Part shown: in pieces, positions 9,028-17,990 of the stretch | Layout of the letters: each line of letters starts with the position of its first letter | How positions within the stretch are numbered: position 1 is the first letter of the stretch | Origin: Pelotomaculum isophthalicicum JI | GTDB taxonomy: Bacteria; Bacillota; Desulfotomaculia; Desulfotomaculales; Pelotomaculaceae | NCBI RefSeq assembly: GCF_029478095.1 | Contig: NZ_JAKOAV010000008.1 | Location: 42,500-106,499, forward strand | DNA length: 64,000 nucleotides | Direction of reading: 5' to 3' | Position numbers and translations under genes: made by a program | Notes under the pieces: model-generated | Databases searched by the model: none | Told to the model about the DNA's origin: nothing | The model's input: the letters and a program-made list of their open reading frames with translations, nothing else

Positions 9028-9086
9028 ACATCTCCTGACCGGGGTTGGTATTCGTCCATGCAGAGCACTTTGAGGTAAGGAGATGT
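9028..9086 (+). promoter_or_regulatory. Hairpin that would mask a ribosome binding site
   Basis: ACATCTCCT (9028-9036) is the exact complement of AGGAGATGT (9078-9086), which contains the ribosome binding site of the zinc-ribbon gene. The 41-base loop holds other small repeats. In the folded form translation would be blocked, so this could be a temperature- or ligand-responsive leader. No promoter was confidently placed. Confidence 0.5.
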
Positions 9087-9091
9087 TTTTA

Positions 9092-9403
9092 TTGTTTTCA
9101 AGCAAGATGTTAGTGTGTAAGGATTGTGGGCAAGAATTCGAATTCACAGTAGGTGAACAAGAATTTTTTGCCGAAAAAGGTTTTACTAATGAACCTTCCA
9201 GATGTCCTTCCTGCCGTCAGGCAAGAAAAAACAACCGTAACCGTGATCAAGGCAATTGGTCCGGCAACAGGAAAAACCGTCCAATGTATGAAGTTACATG
9301 CGACGGTTGCGGTCAAATAGCACGGGTACCATTTCAACCAGACGGTTCCAGGCCTGTTTACTGCAGTGATTGTTTCCGCAACAATTCCAGCTACGCGCGG
9401 TAA
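9092..9403 (+). CDS. Zinc-ribbon protein with four CxxC pairs
   Basis: A 103-residue protein with an N-terminal zinc ribbon (CKDC, CPSC, with GEQEFFAEKGF between them) followed by a basic linker and a second ribbon (CDGC, CSDC). This is the 'zinc-ribbon domain containing' family common in Clostridia, probably nucleic-acid binding; no exact role is known to me. TTG 9092 is preferred because AAGGAG lies nine bases upstream and the resulting start, MFSSKMLVCKDCG, matches the usual family beginning. ATG 9083 abuts that site. A terminator follows. Confidence 0.85.
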   Translation: MFSSKMLVCKDCGQEFEFTVGEQEFFAEKGFTNEPSRCPSCRQARKNNRNRDQGNWSGNRKNRPMYEVTCDGCGQIARVPFQPDGSRPVYCSDCFRNNSSYAR

Positions 9404-9437
9404 TTGCTGATACCATAATAATAGCGTATACTAAAAT

Positions 9438-9473
9438 AAGCCTACCCGTTAAAAAGGGTGGGCTTGATTTTTA
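9438..9473 (+). terminator. Intrinsic terminator
   Basis: AAGCCTACCC (9438-9447) pairs with GGGTGGGCTT (9456-9465) with one wobble pair, followed by GATTTTTAAA. Confidence 0.82.
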
Positions 9474-9476
9474 AAT

Positions 9477-9547
9477 AGGAGCCGCGTTGTGTGCCCTAAG
9501 GCCGTTTAAATAAAATTGTCGGGCTAGGTAATTAAATCATTGCTCCT
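9477..9547 (+). ncRNA. Possible structured leader of the cold-shock gene
   Basis: AGGAGC (9477-9482) and GCTCCT (9542-9547) could close a ~70-base structure that also contains GCCC/GGGC. It lies between a terminator and the cold-shock gene, about 60 bases ahead of its start codon. Cold-shock genes often have folded 5' leaders, but no known RNA family was recognised. Confidence 0.3.
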
Positions 9548-9605
9548 GGTAATACTATATATAGTCTATTTAATATATAGATAATCTACAGGAGGAATTA
9601 ATACT

Positions 9606-9803
9606 ATGTTTGGCACGGTTAAATGGTTTAACGACAGCAAAGGATACGGGTTCATTGAACAAGAAGACGGAACGGACATTTTTGTCCATTATTCAGCCAT
9701 ACAAAATTCCGGCTTTAAAACTTTGAACGAAGGTCAGAAGGTACAATTCGACATTAATTCCGGTCCACGCGGCCAACAAGCAGCCAATGTGCAGGTAGTT
9801 TAA
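9606..9803 (+). CDS. Cold-shock protein (CspA family)
   Basis: A 65-residue single OB-fold RNA/DNA chaperone. Both RNP motifs are present: KGYGFI (RNP1) and IFVHY (RNP2), and the start [20 protein letters not shown] is classical. AGGAGG precedes ATG 9606. It probably melts RNA secondary structure during cold or growth transitions. It stands alone; a long palindromic repeat follows. Confidence 0.96.
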   Translation: MFGTVKWFNDSKGYGFIEQEDGTDIFVHYSAIQNSGFKTLNEGQKVQFDINSGPRGQQAANVQVV

Positions 9804-9822
9804 CGGCAAACGACAGAGCTAA

Positions 9823-9922
9823 TAAAAGGTGAGTCAGGGGACGCGTGAGTCAGGGGACGGTTCTTTGACTCATTTTTGAATAAAAAAATGAGTCAAAGAA
9901 CCGTCCCCTGACTCACCTTTTA
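9823..9922. repeat. Long palindromic repeat (REP/MITE-like)
   Basis: The arms extend from TAAAAGGTGAGTCAGGGG on the left to its complement ending at 9922, around an A/T centre near 9880. The inner arm GGACGGTTCTTTGACTCA pairs fully with the right half. The left arm contains a tandem duplication of GTGAGTCAGGGGACG, absent from the right arm. The motif GTCAGGGGACGGTTCT belongs to a palindromic family I know to be dispersed in Clostridia and other bacteria. Placed between convergent genes, it may end both transcripts. Confidence 0.88.
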
Positions 9923-9937
9923 CTTTCAAAATGATCG

Positions 9938-10636
9938 TCAAACCTTGGAGAAACTCTTTTTAAGCTTAAAAAGCTCCCTGAACGCTTTTAGGATTACAGT
10001 CAGTTTTGCCCCCGTCTGCTCACCGGCTATCCGCGGGTAATGATTTACACCCACCTCGGTTATTAGATACCCCCGCGCTTTTGCCTTTGCCAGAACTTCA
10101 GTGTCAATAAGAGCTCCTTGTGATTCCAGGGTTATCTCGTCAAATATTTTACGGCGGTAGAGCTTGAATGCGGAATCGACATCCGAAACTTTGAACTTGA
10201 ACAACATATTCACCATAGTGCCCCATAAAAAAGCGTTTATTTTTCGGATAACCGGATCCCGGCGGTTAATCCGGCAACCCGATACAATATCGTATTTTTC
10301 AATTAACGGCAGGAGTTTTGTAATCTCCTCCATTTTAAACTGACCATCCCCGTCAGTATAAAAAACAAGCTCTTTAGTAGCGCTTTTAAACCCGGTTTGC
10401 AACGCGGCGCCGTAACCTTTATTCTTATCATGATTGATTGCTCTTATTTCAGGGTATTCCCCGGCCAGACGCTCGGCAATTTCACCGGTGCGGTCGCGGC
10501 TGCCGTCGTTGACAATAATGATTTCATAGTCATCCGATATCTTAGGGGCAACAGCCAAGGCTTCCCGTGCCACTCTCTCCACATTTTCCTCTTCATTGTA
10601 ACACGGAAAAAAAATTGAAATGGGATACTTCTTCAT
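9938..10636 (-). CDS. Family 2 glycosyltransferase (DPM1-like)
   Basis: A 232-residue cytoplasmic enzyme without membrane helices, like polyprenyl-phosphate mannose/glucose synthases. It has the GT-A nucleotide-sugar fold: FFPCYNEEENV at the start, VNDGSRDRTGE, and the metal-binding TDGDGQF. It probably transfers a sugar from a nucleotide donor to a lipid carrier. ATG 10636 follows AAAGGAG; the further upstream ATG at 10726 gives an unlikely extension. The acceptor and sugar cannot be inferred. Confidence 0.88.
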   Translation of the reverse strand: MKKYPISIFFPCYNEEENVERVAREALAVAPKISDDYEIIIVNDGSRDRTGEIAERLAGEYPEIRAINHDKNKGYGAALQTGFKSATKELVFYTDGDGQFKMEEITKLLPLIEKYDIVSGCRINRRDPVIRKINAFLWGTMVNMLFKFKVSDVDSAFKLYRRKIFDEITLESQGALIDTEVLAKAKARGYLITEVGVNHYPRIAGEQTGAKLTVILKAFRELFKLKKSFSKV

Positions 10637-10782
10637 AGTCCACTCCTTTTTACAACCTTTTTCGCACATCATCGCCACTGTGGAACATCCGATGGCAAAA
10701 GCAATATTATGAATTAAGTATAGCATAAATCACCCTAAAGTCCCAAAAATATCACGAATTAAGAATGTACTCCGTTATTTAT

Positions 10783-11838
10783 CTACTGTAATGATTCAGC
10801 GATTTTCAGAATTTCTTCAACCGGCAGAGTGCCTTCTATAGTGATCAGCAAGCTATCCTGCTTAAAAATTATGGTCGCCTGGCCTGCCGGAACCGATTCC
10901 AGCAAGGTCCCGCTCCGCCCGTTTATTTTTACTTCTTTCCCCTTTAATTGCTTATCCTTAAGAATGTTTGCTTCAGTTGCCGGCCTCTCCTCAATCCCGA
11001 ATTTTAAATTACCGGTCGTATAATTAATGCTAACCACGTTCTCACTGCGGGAGAGGCTTTCCAGCACCGTTCCTTTTGGTAAATAAGATGGCGTCAGCGG
11101 CACAAGATCATTTTTAGAATCGGCATTATCAACCCTTTTCCCGGCGCCGGTCATTGCGGCGGCGCTGTCTGCCGCGTTTTCAGCTCCATTCGCCTTCTTG
11201 ACTGTTGACTCCAGCTTTTGTGAAGCCACGGGATTAGCCCCGGCATAGGTATCTGCTCCGCCAGCCGGCGGCCTGGCCGGCAACTCCGCTATCATTGCTG
11301 GCTGCCGGGCATTTTCAGGTTGATTCTGCGCACCCTGGCCACTTTGCTCAACAGGCTTACCAGTGATAACAGTTCGAACATCCCCGTCTTTGTCAAACTG
11401 ATTTATTTGAGCCGGGTCATTTACTTCCGGCAGATTTACCTGATCGGTCACTTCGGGTAACGATTCCCCGTCTTTAAGATTAGTAAACAAGTGGCCGCCA
11501 AGCTGCTGGTGGAACATACCATAAGCCGCGGCGAAAATAAGCAGCGCGGCGGCAATGCCGGTGCAGCCTCTTTGCAGCCGCTCATAAAAGGGTATACGAC
11601 TGCCGCGCATTTTAATTTTATCGTCAATTTTTGATTGGAGGCCTTCAGGCAAAGGAATCTCCTGAAACATACGTCTGACTTCCAGACGCAGGAGGTCGTC
11701 CGCCTGCTTCAACTTGTTGAACTCCTGACGGCAATGATCGCAACGCTCCAGGTGGATGTCAACAGCTTCCTTTTTCTTGCTGTTCAGGTCACCGTCAAGA
11801 TAGTCGTTAAACCAAACTTTGACGCTTTCACAAAGCAT
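10783..11838 (-). CDS. Anti-sigma factor with zinc finger and DUF4367-like domain
   Basis: The N-terminal zinc-binding anti-sigma domain has the H-x3-C-x2-C signature (HLERCDHC, about residues 29-36). A single membrane helix lies near residues 95-110, followed by a long low-complexity linker rich in Ala, Pro and Asn. The C-terminal ~110 residues (PSYLPKGTVLESL to the end) resemble DUF4367 surface domains. It should bind and silence the ECF sigma factor encoded 5 bases upstream until a surface signal releases it. Length is 351 residues. Confidence 0.88.
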   Translation of the reverse strand: MLCESVKVWFNDYLDGDLNSKKKEAVDIHLERCDHCRQEFNKLKQADDLLRLEVRRMFQEIPLPEGLQSKIDDKIKMRGSRIPFYERLQRGCTGIAAALLIFAAAYGMFHQQLGGHLFTNLKDGESLPEVTDQVNLPEVNDPAQINQFDKDGDVRTVITGKPVEQSGQGAQNQPENARQPAMIAELPARPPAGGADTYAGANPVASQKLESTVKKANGAENAADSAAAMTGAGKRVDNADSKNDLVPLTPSYLPKGTVLESLSRSENVVSINYTTGNLKFGIEERPATEANILKDKQLKGKEVKINGRSGTLLESVPAGQATIIFKQDSLLITIEGTLPVEEILKIAESLQ

Positions 11839-11843
11839 GTTTC

Positions 11844-12368
11844 TTAGCCTCTTTCCAAAACCTCTTTTAGCATTGCGCGAGCGTTAGCCAGGCGCGACTT
11901 GACTGTTCCCACCGGTATCCCCAGTATTTTAGCCACTGTTTTAATATCCAAATCCATTTCATAATACATCACCAGGACAGTTTTGTGCGCGTCACTCAAT
12001 AACCTCAAGGCATCCCTCAATTCGAGGCTCCGGTCGCTTTTATCGGTCCAGTCCTCTGTAACGGCAGTGTCCCAATCTGCCATTTTATCAAGCACAGCTC
12101 CTTCCCGGCGCTTTCTCCTCAGGTAGTCATAGCAAAGGTTCATAACAATACGAGTGAGCCACGTTTTAAAAGACGACTCCATGCGAAATCCCGCCAGTCT
12201 GCGAAAACAAACCAAAAAGGACTCCTGCACCAAGTCCTCCGCGTCACTTTGGCTTTGCAGGACAGTAAAAGCAATCCTGAAAGCGTAGCTTAAATATTGA
12301 CTGGTTAGTTCCGAAAAAGCCTCACTATCGCCGGCCTGAGAAGCGCGTATCAAATCGCGCTCGCTCAT
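11844..12368 (-). CDS. ECF RNA polymerase sigma factor
   Basis: A 174-residue sigma-70 family protein of the extracytoplasmic function group. Region 2 contains DAEDLVQESFLVCFRRLAGF, which recognises the -10 element, and region 4 has the helix-turn-helix KTVAKILGIPVGTVKSRLA. ATG 12368 has AAGG about 6 bases upstream; ATGs at 12380 and 12386 are alternatives. The partner anti-sigma gene begins 5 bases after its stop, the standard two-gene module. Confidence 0.9.
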   Translation of the reverse strand: MSERDLIRASQAGDSEAFSELTSQYLSYAFRIAFTVLQSQSDAEDLVQESFLVCFRRLAGFRMESSFKTWLTRIVMNLCYDYLRRKRREGAVLDKMADWDTAVTEDWTDKSDRSLELRDALRLLSDAHKTVLVMYYEMDLDIKTVAKILGIPVGTVKSRLANARAMLKEVLERG

Positions 12369-12486
12369 AACGACCTTCATTCCCATATATCCAAACGCTT
12401 CTTTCTCAACAAGCAACAAGTTGGTGACAAGCACGTCTATATTCAGGTCTATATTAATATTACCATCTAAAACTGATTCTTCAACG

Positions 12487-13314
12487 CTAAATATCTCTTT
12501 TACTGAAGATTCTCAGCGCAAGGAGCAGGAATCCCAAGATATAGAAAGCTGTATACGCCAGCATCCAGGCGCTTGGCTCCGCGCCGCTGCCGAACGGACC
12601 CAGCATCGTCATGGATAAAGACGCGCCCGGCACGGATAAGAGTGAATAAACTATTTTCCGGTACACGGAGTCAGCCGGCATAAGCAGGCTGGACACGATA
12701 CCTATGTTCACCAGCGTTTTACTACCGGCCAGGTAGCCTATTTGTTCCAGCATACCGCCCACAACCCCTACCGAGTAAAGCATAAACGCGGCGATGCCGT
12801 TGGCCAAAGTAGAAAGAAAAGTGGATCCCAGCATGGCTACCGCCAGGAGAATTAATGGCTGCAGGCAGAAAAGACCGGCTGCCGCCGCTTTTACCGGTAT
12901 GTCCAGCCCCGTATTATAATGTACGATAAGCAGCACAGCAAAGTAAAATAAGGCTGCGAAGGCGGATAACATCAAACCGTAGCCACAGAATTTTCCCAGG
13001 ATGATTGTTGAGCGTCTCACCGGACCCGGCACGATAGCATGCATCGTGCCGTTCTCAATTTCACTGGAAATGGTTCCAACCGCAGCCATGACAGCTAAAA
13101 ATGCGATTATGAAACTGCCGAAATAAAGGCCCAAAGCAAGAAACTGCGGGGCGATCAACGCCTTCAACGGCCCCGCGCCGCGGCTCATATCCTGGTAGCC
13201 GTAATGAACGCCGGCGCCGTATAGAATCAAAAAAATAACGGTCAGGATGACAGTAACCAAGAGTATCCGTCGCCGGACTATTTCCTTTAAAGTCAATAAA
13301 ATTATTGTCGGCAC
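12487..13314 (-). CDS. ABC transporter permease (ABC-2 type)
   Basis: A membrane protein of 275 residues with six predicted helices. The short cytoplasmic N-terminus (LTLKEIVRRRILL) and spacing match ABC-2 type export permeases. It follows the ATPase gene by only two bases, so the two make one exporter, probably as 2+2 subunits. The substrate is unknown; linked sigma/anti-sigma pairs suggest export of an envelope-active compound or a stress role. Confidence 0.87.
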   Translation of the reverse strand: MPTIILLTLKEIVRRRILLVTVILTVIFLILYGAGVHYGYQDMSRGAGPLKALIAPQFLALGLYFGSFIIAFLAVMAAVGTISSEIENGTMHAIVPGPVRRSTIILGKFCGYGLMLSAFAALFYFAVLLIVHYNTGLDIPVKAAAAGLFCLQPLILLAVAMLGSTFLSTLANGIAAFMLYSVGVVGGMLEQIGYLAGSKTLVNIGIVSSLLMPADSVYRKIVYSLLSVPGASLSMTMLGPFGSGAEPSAWMLAYTAFYILGFLLLALRIFSKRDI

Positions 13315-13316
13315 GT

Positions 13317-14222
13317 TTAACTATCACCTCTTTGTATGAGGTCTACAAATAAATCTTCGAGAGAATTATGCTTGGCGCCAAGGCTATATAGCCGGCCGCC
13401 GTTCTTGACCACCGCTTCGGCGAGAGCCGGAATCTGTTCACTGTGTTCTAGAGTAACATTGACATGACGGCCTTCCACGGCAATCTTACCGCTCAGGTTG
13501 GTTAGCTCCTCCAACGCCGCCCGTGTCAGGCCATCAACCTGCATTTCCACCTCTATTGTTTGCGAGAGCAGTTCATCCAGCGTCCCGCCTGCCACTATTT
13601 TTCCTTTGTTTATTATCGCTACCCGGTCACAAATCATTTCCACCTCACTTAGAAGGTGACTGTTCAAGAAAACGGTTTTACCGTCGTCGCGCAGTTTTAG
13701 CATTATTTCACGCACCTCACGCCGCCCCAGCGGGTCCAGGGCGGAAGTCGGCTCGTCCAGAAAGATCAGTTCGGGATCGTGCAGCAAGGCACAGGCCAGC
13801 CCTACCCGCTGCTGCATGCCCTTGCTGTAAGACCCGACCTTTTGCTTCTCTTTGCCGGCCAGCCCCACTTGTTCCAGCACCGCTGGAATGCGCTGTTTCC
13901 TCTCCGCTCCGCTCATCCCGTGCAAGGAGGCGTGGAAAGAAAGCAGTTCTTCACCCCTTAGCCAGTCCTGGTAGCGAAAATTTTCCGGCAAATAACCAAT
14001 TTTGCGTCTGGCTCCCAGGTCGCCCAGCGGCCGCCCCAGGACGCGCGCCGTCCCCGAAGAGGGGAAAAGAAGCCCCACCAGCATCTTGACCAGAGTGCTC
14101 TTCCCGGCGCCGTTAGGACCGAGAAAACCGAAGATTTGCCCCTCGTTCACCGAGAGGCAAATCTTCGAACACGCGGCTTTGGCGCCGTATATTTTTGTTA
14201 GTTCGTTTGTTTCCAGGATCAT
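13317..14222 (-). CDS. ABC transporter ATP-binding protein
   Basis: A 301-residue ATPase. Walker [10 protein letters not shown], signature [10 protein letters not shown], Walker [14 protein letters not shown] and the switch His (NSHLL) are all present. The C-terminal ~80 residues are the extra domain common in ABC-2 exporter ATPases. ATG 14222 has GAGGT seven bases upstream; the ORF could be extended to 14249 without a ribosome binding site. It energises the permease encoded directly downstream. Confidence 0.93.
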   Translation of the reverse strand: MILETNELTKIYGAKAACSKICLSVNEGQIFGFLGPNGAGKSTLVKMLVGLLFPSSGTARVLGRPLGDLGARRKIGYLPENFRYQDWLRGEELLSFHASLHGMSGAERKQRIPAVLEQVGLAGKEKQKVGSYSKGMQQRVGLACALLHDPELIFLDEPTSALDPLGRREVREIMLKLRDDGKTVFLNSHLLSEVEMICDRVAIINKGKIVAGGTLDELLSQTIEVEMQVDGLTRAALEELTNLSGKIAVEGRHVNVTLEHSEQIPALAEAVVKNGGRLYSLGAKHNSLEDLFVDLIQRGDS

Positions 14223-14270
14223 TTTTTTACCTCGCCTTGTATTAACCACCTAGAAAGGTCGGCAAATTAC

Positions 14271-15425
14271 TTACTTCATCGAGACAGCCATATCCATGGC
14301 TTGTTCCAGGGTCAGTTTCCCACTGATTGCGTAAACAACACCGTCTTTTTGCCAAATCAAGCTGTTGGGCGGAGAATCGTTGCCGCCGCCTTTTACATCG
14401 GCGGGCGGCGTGATAAATACGCCCTGCGACCCGGCCACGTTAACGTCCCGGGTAGTACCGTCGACAACCGGTACAAGCAAGGTATGCTGCCAGTCGTTAA
14501 CGGAAGCTATTTGCCCGCGCAGGCTTTCAGGCAGGAACGGCAGCGCCAGCAGCGCGTCCCGGATGGCACTCACGTCCGCGCCATTCGCCGCCAATTCGGG
14601 ACTCCTACCCTCCATCACAAAGATACTTGCGTCGCCTGAACCGGCATACCGCGTACTAACTGTGGCAGGCACTTTTACTGAAAACATCTTGCCGTTCAGT
14701 TCATCGGGAAGGAGTTTTTCACTACCGAGAGATTTTAAAACCTGGTTGGTATTATCGGTATTCAAGGTCAGGTTCAAGGTTCCTCCAGAGTTTAGACTAA
14801 CTTCTTGCAAACGGTAACCGGCCGGCGGCGGCTCAGGCAGCTTAAGCTGGAAATCAACCGCGTCGCGCGCCTCTTCCAGAGATACTTTACTTGCGGTCTG
14901 CTTGCCAACAAACTCCAGTTTGCCAAAATTTTCAATGTCAACCTGACCGGCCCCGCTGCGGACTGCTTTCTCAATATTTGCTAAATCAGCAGGTGCAATG
15001 CTGATAGTTTTAACTTTTTCCACCCGGAATATAGTCAGCAATTCGCCGGCCACGGAGCGCACCGAACTGAAACTAAAGGCGATCGCCACCGCTAAAACCA
15101 TTACCGCCGCGGTTGCGGCCACCCGGTATTTTGACAACATCTGAAAGACTCCTTTCTTAAATCCATAATTATTTTGCCTCGGCCTCCTGCTGTTGTTGGA
15201 CTGGAGCCATACTCCGCCGGTGTCAATCCCGGTCCGGCTCAGGGACCGCAGGTAACCGGCCACCCTGGCATCGGTGAAGGTTTGGTTTTCCCTTAATTGA
15301 TCCAGAGTTTCACGGCACGAACTACAGCCCGTCAAGTGTTTTTCAATCGCAGATTGTTCGCCGCCGGCAACCTCTCCATCCAGGAAAGCTTGCAGCGCGC
15401 CGGTATCATAACACACCGCCATCAC
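14271..15425 (-). CDS. Anti-sigma factor with zinc finger
   Basis: N-terminal zinc finger of the anti-sigma type (HLTGCSSC near residues 30-37), one membrane helix near residues 105-125, then a ~260-residue extracytoplasmic domain I cannot name; its C-terminus (LIWQKDGVVYAISG) again resembles the DUF4367 end seen in the other anti-sigma factor. The start ATG overlaps the sigma gene stop by four bases, which indicates translational coupling. It should hold the ECF factor of 15422-15949 at the membrane. Confidence 0.87.
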   Translation of the reverse strand: MMAVCYDTGALQAFLDGEVAGGEQSAIEKHLTGCSSCRETLDQLRENQTFTDARVAGYLRSLSRTGIDTGGVWLQSNNSRRPRQNNYGFKKGVFQMLSKYRVAATAAVMVLAVAIAFSFSSVRSVAGELLTIFRVEKVKTISIAPADLANIEKAVRSGAGQVDIENFGKLEFVGKQTASKVSLEEARDAVDFQLKLPEPPPAGYRLQEVSLNSGGTLNLTLNTDNTNQVLKSLGSEKLLPDELNGKMFSVKVPATVSTRYAGSGDASIFVMEGRSPELAANGADVSAIRDALLALPFLPESLRGQIASVNDWQHTLLVPVVDGTTRDVNVAGSQGVFITPPADVKGGGNDSPPNSLIWQKDGVVYAISGKLTLEQAMDMAVSMK

Positions 15426-15949
15426 TCCTTGAGCCTGGTGTATTCGGTCTTGAATCTGGCACGGGCCCGCGCCAGCAGGGTACCAATTGATGATTCTTTC
15501 ACACCCAGCGCTTCGGCTAATTCGGCGTAACTCATTCCGGAAAACTTCAGCAGCAAGCAGGCCCGGTCTCTTTCCGGCAAGAGTTCCAGAACGCGCCGGG
15601 TGAAGGACGCTTCCTCCTCCCGCTCCAGCGCATCTTCAGGACCCTCTTCCGCTGCAGTATCCCACTGACGCCCGGCACGGCTTTCCCGGTGTCTCCTGCT
15701 GTTTTCACTGCGCAACTGGTTGTAAGCCAGGTTAGTCGCCACTTTTGCCAGCCAACCGTTCAGGTTGGCAGACTCCCGGGGTGGTGTGAGGTAAAGCTTG
15801 ATAAACGTTTCCTGGGCAACGTCCTCCGCGGCGGCGCGGTTACCCAGCAGACCGATTAGCCTCCTGCAAACAGCCGGGTAAAAGCGGTCAAAAAGCACCT
15901 TGAAAACAGCCGGTTTTAATCTGTGTTCATCATTTTCCGGCGAGCTCAT
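15422..15949 (-). CDS. ECF RNA polymerase sigma factor
   Basis: A 175-residue ECF sigma factor, distinct from the one at 11844. Region 2 has AAAEDVAQETFIKLYL and region 4 has the helix-turn-helix MSYAELAEALGVKESSIGTL. It is the first gene of a leftward series: sigma, anti-sigma, ABC ATPase, permease, second sigma, second anti-sigma. It may drive the exporter genes downstream. Confidence 0.91.
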   Translation of the reverse strand: MSSPENDEHRLKPAVFKVLFDRFYPAVCRRLIGLLGNRAAAEDVAQETFIKLYLTPPRESANLNGWLAKVATNLAYNQLRSENSRRHRESRAGRQWDTAAEEGPEDALEREEEASFTRRVLELLPERDRACLLLKFSGMSYAELAEALGVKESSIGTLLARARARFKTEYTRLKE

Positions 15950-16200
15950 CCGGGTCCTCCAGACTGGGGTGATTTCATTATATATAACAGAGACGAGAGC
16001 GTTTTTGTGACAGTTGCACCAGTAAACTTATCAAGAGATTATAGCTTTAATAACACTCTGTCAAGGCGTGACGCCCGTGGTATATTTTCCCGGTCAAGCA
16101 AGGGTACGTCCTGTTCGATTGTTTGATGTCTATATTTGACTCATGTTATCAATTATAATAAAATTAGCAAATGATAAAGTAGGTTGGGCTGGAGGGCTAA

Positions 16201-17315
16201 TTGAAGGCACGTTTACAGGAGTTAGATTTATTAAGAAGTATTGCCGTGTTAGCCGTAATAGCGATACATATAACGGGCGGATATTTATTTAACGGCAAGC
16301 ACGGTGTTGTTTTATTGTGGAATCAAGGGATGCGGTTTGCAGTGCCTACTTTCTTTATAATATCAGGTTTTCTTCTATTCTATTATGATCTTGACAAGAA
16401 AAAAGTTATATTTAATAATTTTATTGTCCGGCGTTTATCTAAAATAATAATTCCATATATTATCTGGACATTTATCTATAGTGTTTATTACTTGCACAAC
16501 GGGTTATTTGAAATAAAGCACGGCATCATGGATATGTTTGGGCAAGGATTTACTTTTATTGAAAAATACCTTATAAATATTATACGAGGGACAGCGGCGC
16601 CACACTTATATTTTATCGTAATAATAATTCAATTTTATATTTTATATCCAATTTTGCACAAGCTAGTTAAAGAACACGAAAAGCTAGTATTAGTCATTTC
16701 ATTTATTGTAACTTTTTACTTTCAATTAGCTGATTATCTCTATGGCTATGAATTATTCCTGCTACCCAAAAGCGGATTCAAATATTATTCGATTTTATTT
16801 TTCCCCTGGATTTTTTATTTCGTGCTCGGCATGTATACTGTAATAAAGATAGATAAAGGGGAGATAAATTTAAACAAATTATCAATGAAGACCTTCTTGC
16901 CATGGGTGTTGGCCTACTGTATATTGATAACGGATACTATATTAACCAACACATCAGCCACCTCAATCAAACCAACCATAATGCTCTACAGTGTTGCAAG
17001 TTTCTTCTTCTTATACCACTAAGTATATATATCAAAGATTTTAATGATTCTTTTAATAAATTTATCAAATGGTTTTCAGCCCAGTCTTTTTTTATATATT
17101 TCAGTCATATTTTAGTGCTAAGTGAACTTAGAATATTCATCGCGAACAAAAATTTAGATGCTGTTTGGAGCGGCGGCTCCGTTATAATTTTTCTATTTAT
17201 AAGTGTGATAATCATATCTTGCGCAATTGTATATCTGCTTAGTTTAACACCATTTGTCAGCGTTCTTGGCGGCGTCAATTCAACTTTCTTAACACAAAAA
17301 CGTGCATTTCGATAA
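16201..17315 (+). pseudogene. Acyltransferase 3 family protein, frameshifted
   Basis: The first frame (16201-17022) encodes an N-terminal LDLLRSIAVLAVIAIH, the usual family start with the catalytic-type His, then about eight membrane helices. It stops at 17022. A second frame, open to 17315, continues with two or three more helices. Joining the two near the TTCTTCTTCTT tract at 17001-17012 gives a normal ~370-residue O-acyltransferase, which would acetylate surface polysaccharide. Start is TTG 16201 behind GGAGGG. Local AT content is higher than in the neighbours, suggesting transfer. A real mutation and an assembly error cannot be told apart. Confidence 0.8.
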
Positions 17316-17330
17316 GTGCTGTCCTTGATG

Positions 17331-17663
17331 TCATTCAAAAAACCCAGCCAGTATATCAACTACCTCTTCAAGAATATCCTCCGGAGCCTTTTCCTTAAAC
17401 CTTGCATTCCTGGCGAGCATGTCTAATGCCTTTACCTGCTCGCACATTATAACACCTGTTGTGGCAGTTCTTTCATCAAGAGGCACATGCAATGGAAACC
17501 CGCGATTGGTATTTGTTATCGGACAAACAATCGCAATTTTTGTAAAGTTGTTAAAAGTATTATTACTGACCACTAACGCCGGACGTCTGCCTTTTTGTTC
17601 ATGTCCCGCCTGTGGATCAAATTCAAGTGTTATGATATCTCCCTGTGCAGGTGTGTAGGCCAT
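17331..17663 (-). CDS. mazF: MazF/PemK family endoribonuclease toxin
   Basis: A 110-residue toxin that cleaves mRNA at short sequences. Family marks: GDIITLEFDPQAGHEQKGRRPALVVS at the N-terminus with the catalytic Arg, CPITN in the middle and CEQVKALD toward the end with the conserved Gln. ATG 17663 uses GAGGTG as its ribosome binding site and overlaps the antitoxin stop by one base. Closest in style to E. coli-type MazF (ChpA), not to the EndoA-type toxin at 23736. Confidence 0.92.
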   Translation of the reverse strand: MAYTPAQGDIITLEFDPQAGHEQKGRRPALVVSNNTFNNFTKIAIVCPITNTNRGFPLHVPLDERTATTGVIMCEQVKALDMLARNARFKEKAPEDILEEVVDILAGFFE

Positions 17664-17905
17664 TACCACACCTCTTTTCCCCTCGGGCTGCCCGTATCCC
17701 ATTCTGCGCTTCTATAATCACCATTATAACCGGCCAATCGTTCTTCTATCGTTTTGTGTTTTTTATTTGCACGGCTGATAATGATACTCCCGTTCTCCAC
17801 CCTTATTTCCACTCTGTCGTTCTCACGCATGGCGACCTCCTCTAGTACTCCTTTCGGCAAACGTACCGCCTGACTGTTTCCCCATTTTTGAATAGTAGCA
17901 AACAT
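17663..17905 (-). CDS. mazE: MazE-type antitoxin (AbrB fold)
   Basis: An 80-residue antitoxin. The N-terminal swapped-hairpin DNA-binding domain reads IQKWGNSQAVRLPKGVL, and the acidic C-terminus should wrap the toxin. ATG 17905 follows GGAGGT at seven bases; a longer ORF to 17953 would start inside the promoter. It overlaps mazF by one base. Binding to repeats in its promoter should give autoregulation. Confidence 0.93.
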   Translation of the reverse strand: MFATIQKWGNSQAVRLPKGVLEEVAMRENDRVEIRVENGSIIISRANKKHKTIEERLAGYNGDYRSAEWDTGSPRGKEVW

Positions 17906-17924
17906 GCGCGTCACCTCCAACATA

Positions 17925-17953
17925 AGTATATACATAGTATCTACGCGCGTCAA
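17925..17953 (-). promoter_or_regulatory. mazEF promoter with very short leader
   Basis: On the minus strand TTGACG (17953-17948), 17 bases, then TATACT (17930-17925). Transcription would begin about 17918, right at the ribosome binding site. Two AGTAT repeats in this interval, 11 bases apart, are possible MazE binding sites. Confidence 0.7.
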
Positions 17954-17990
17954 TCAGTCTATTCGCCTAAAATGGTTTATTTACAACAAA

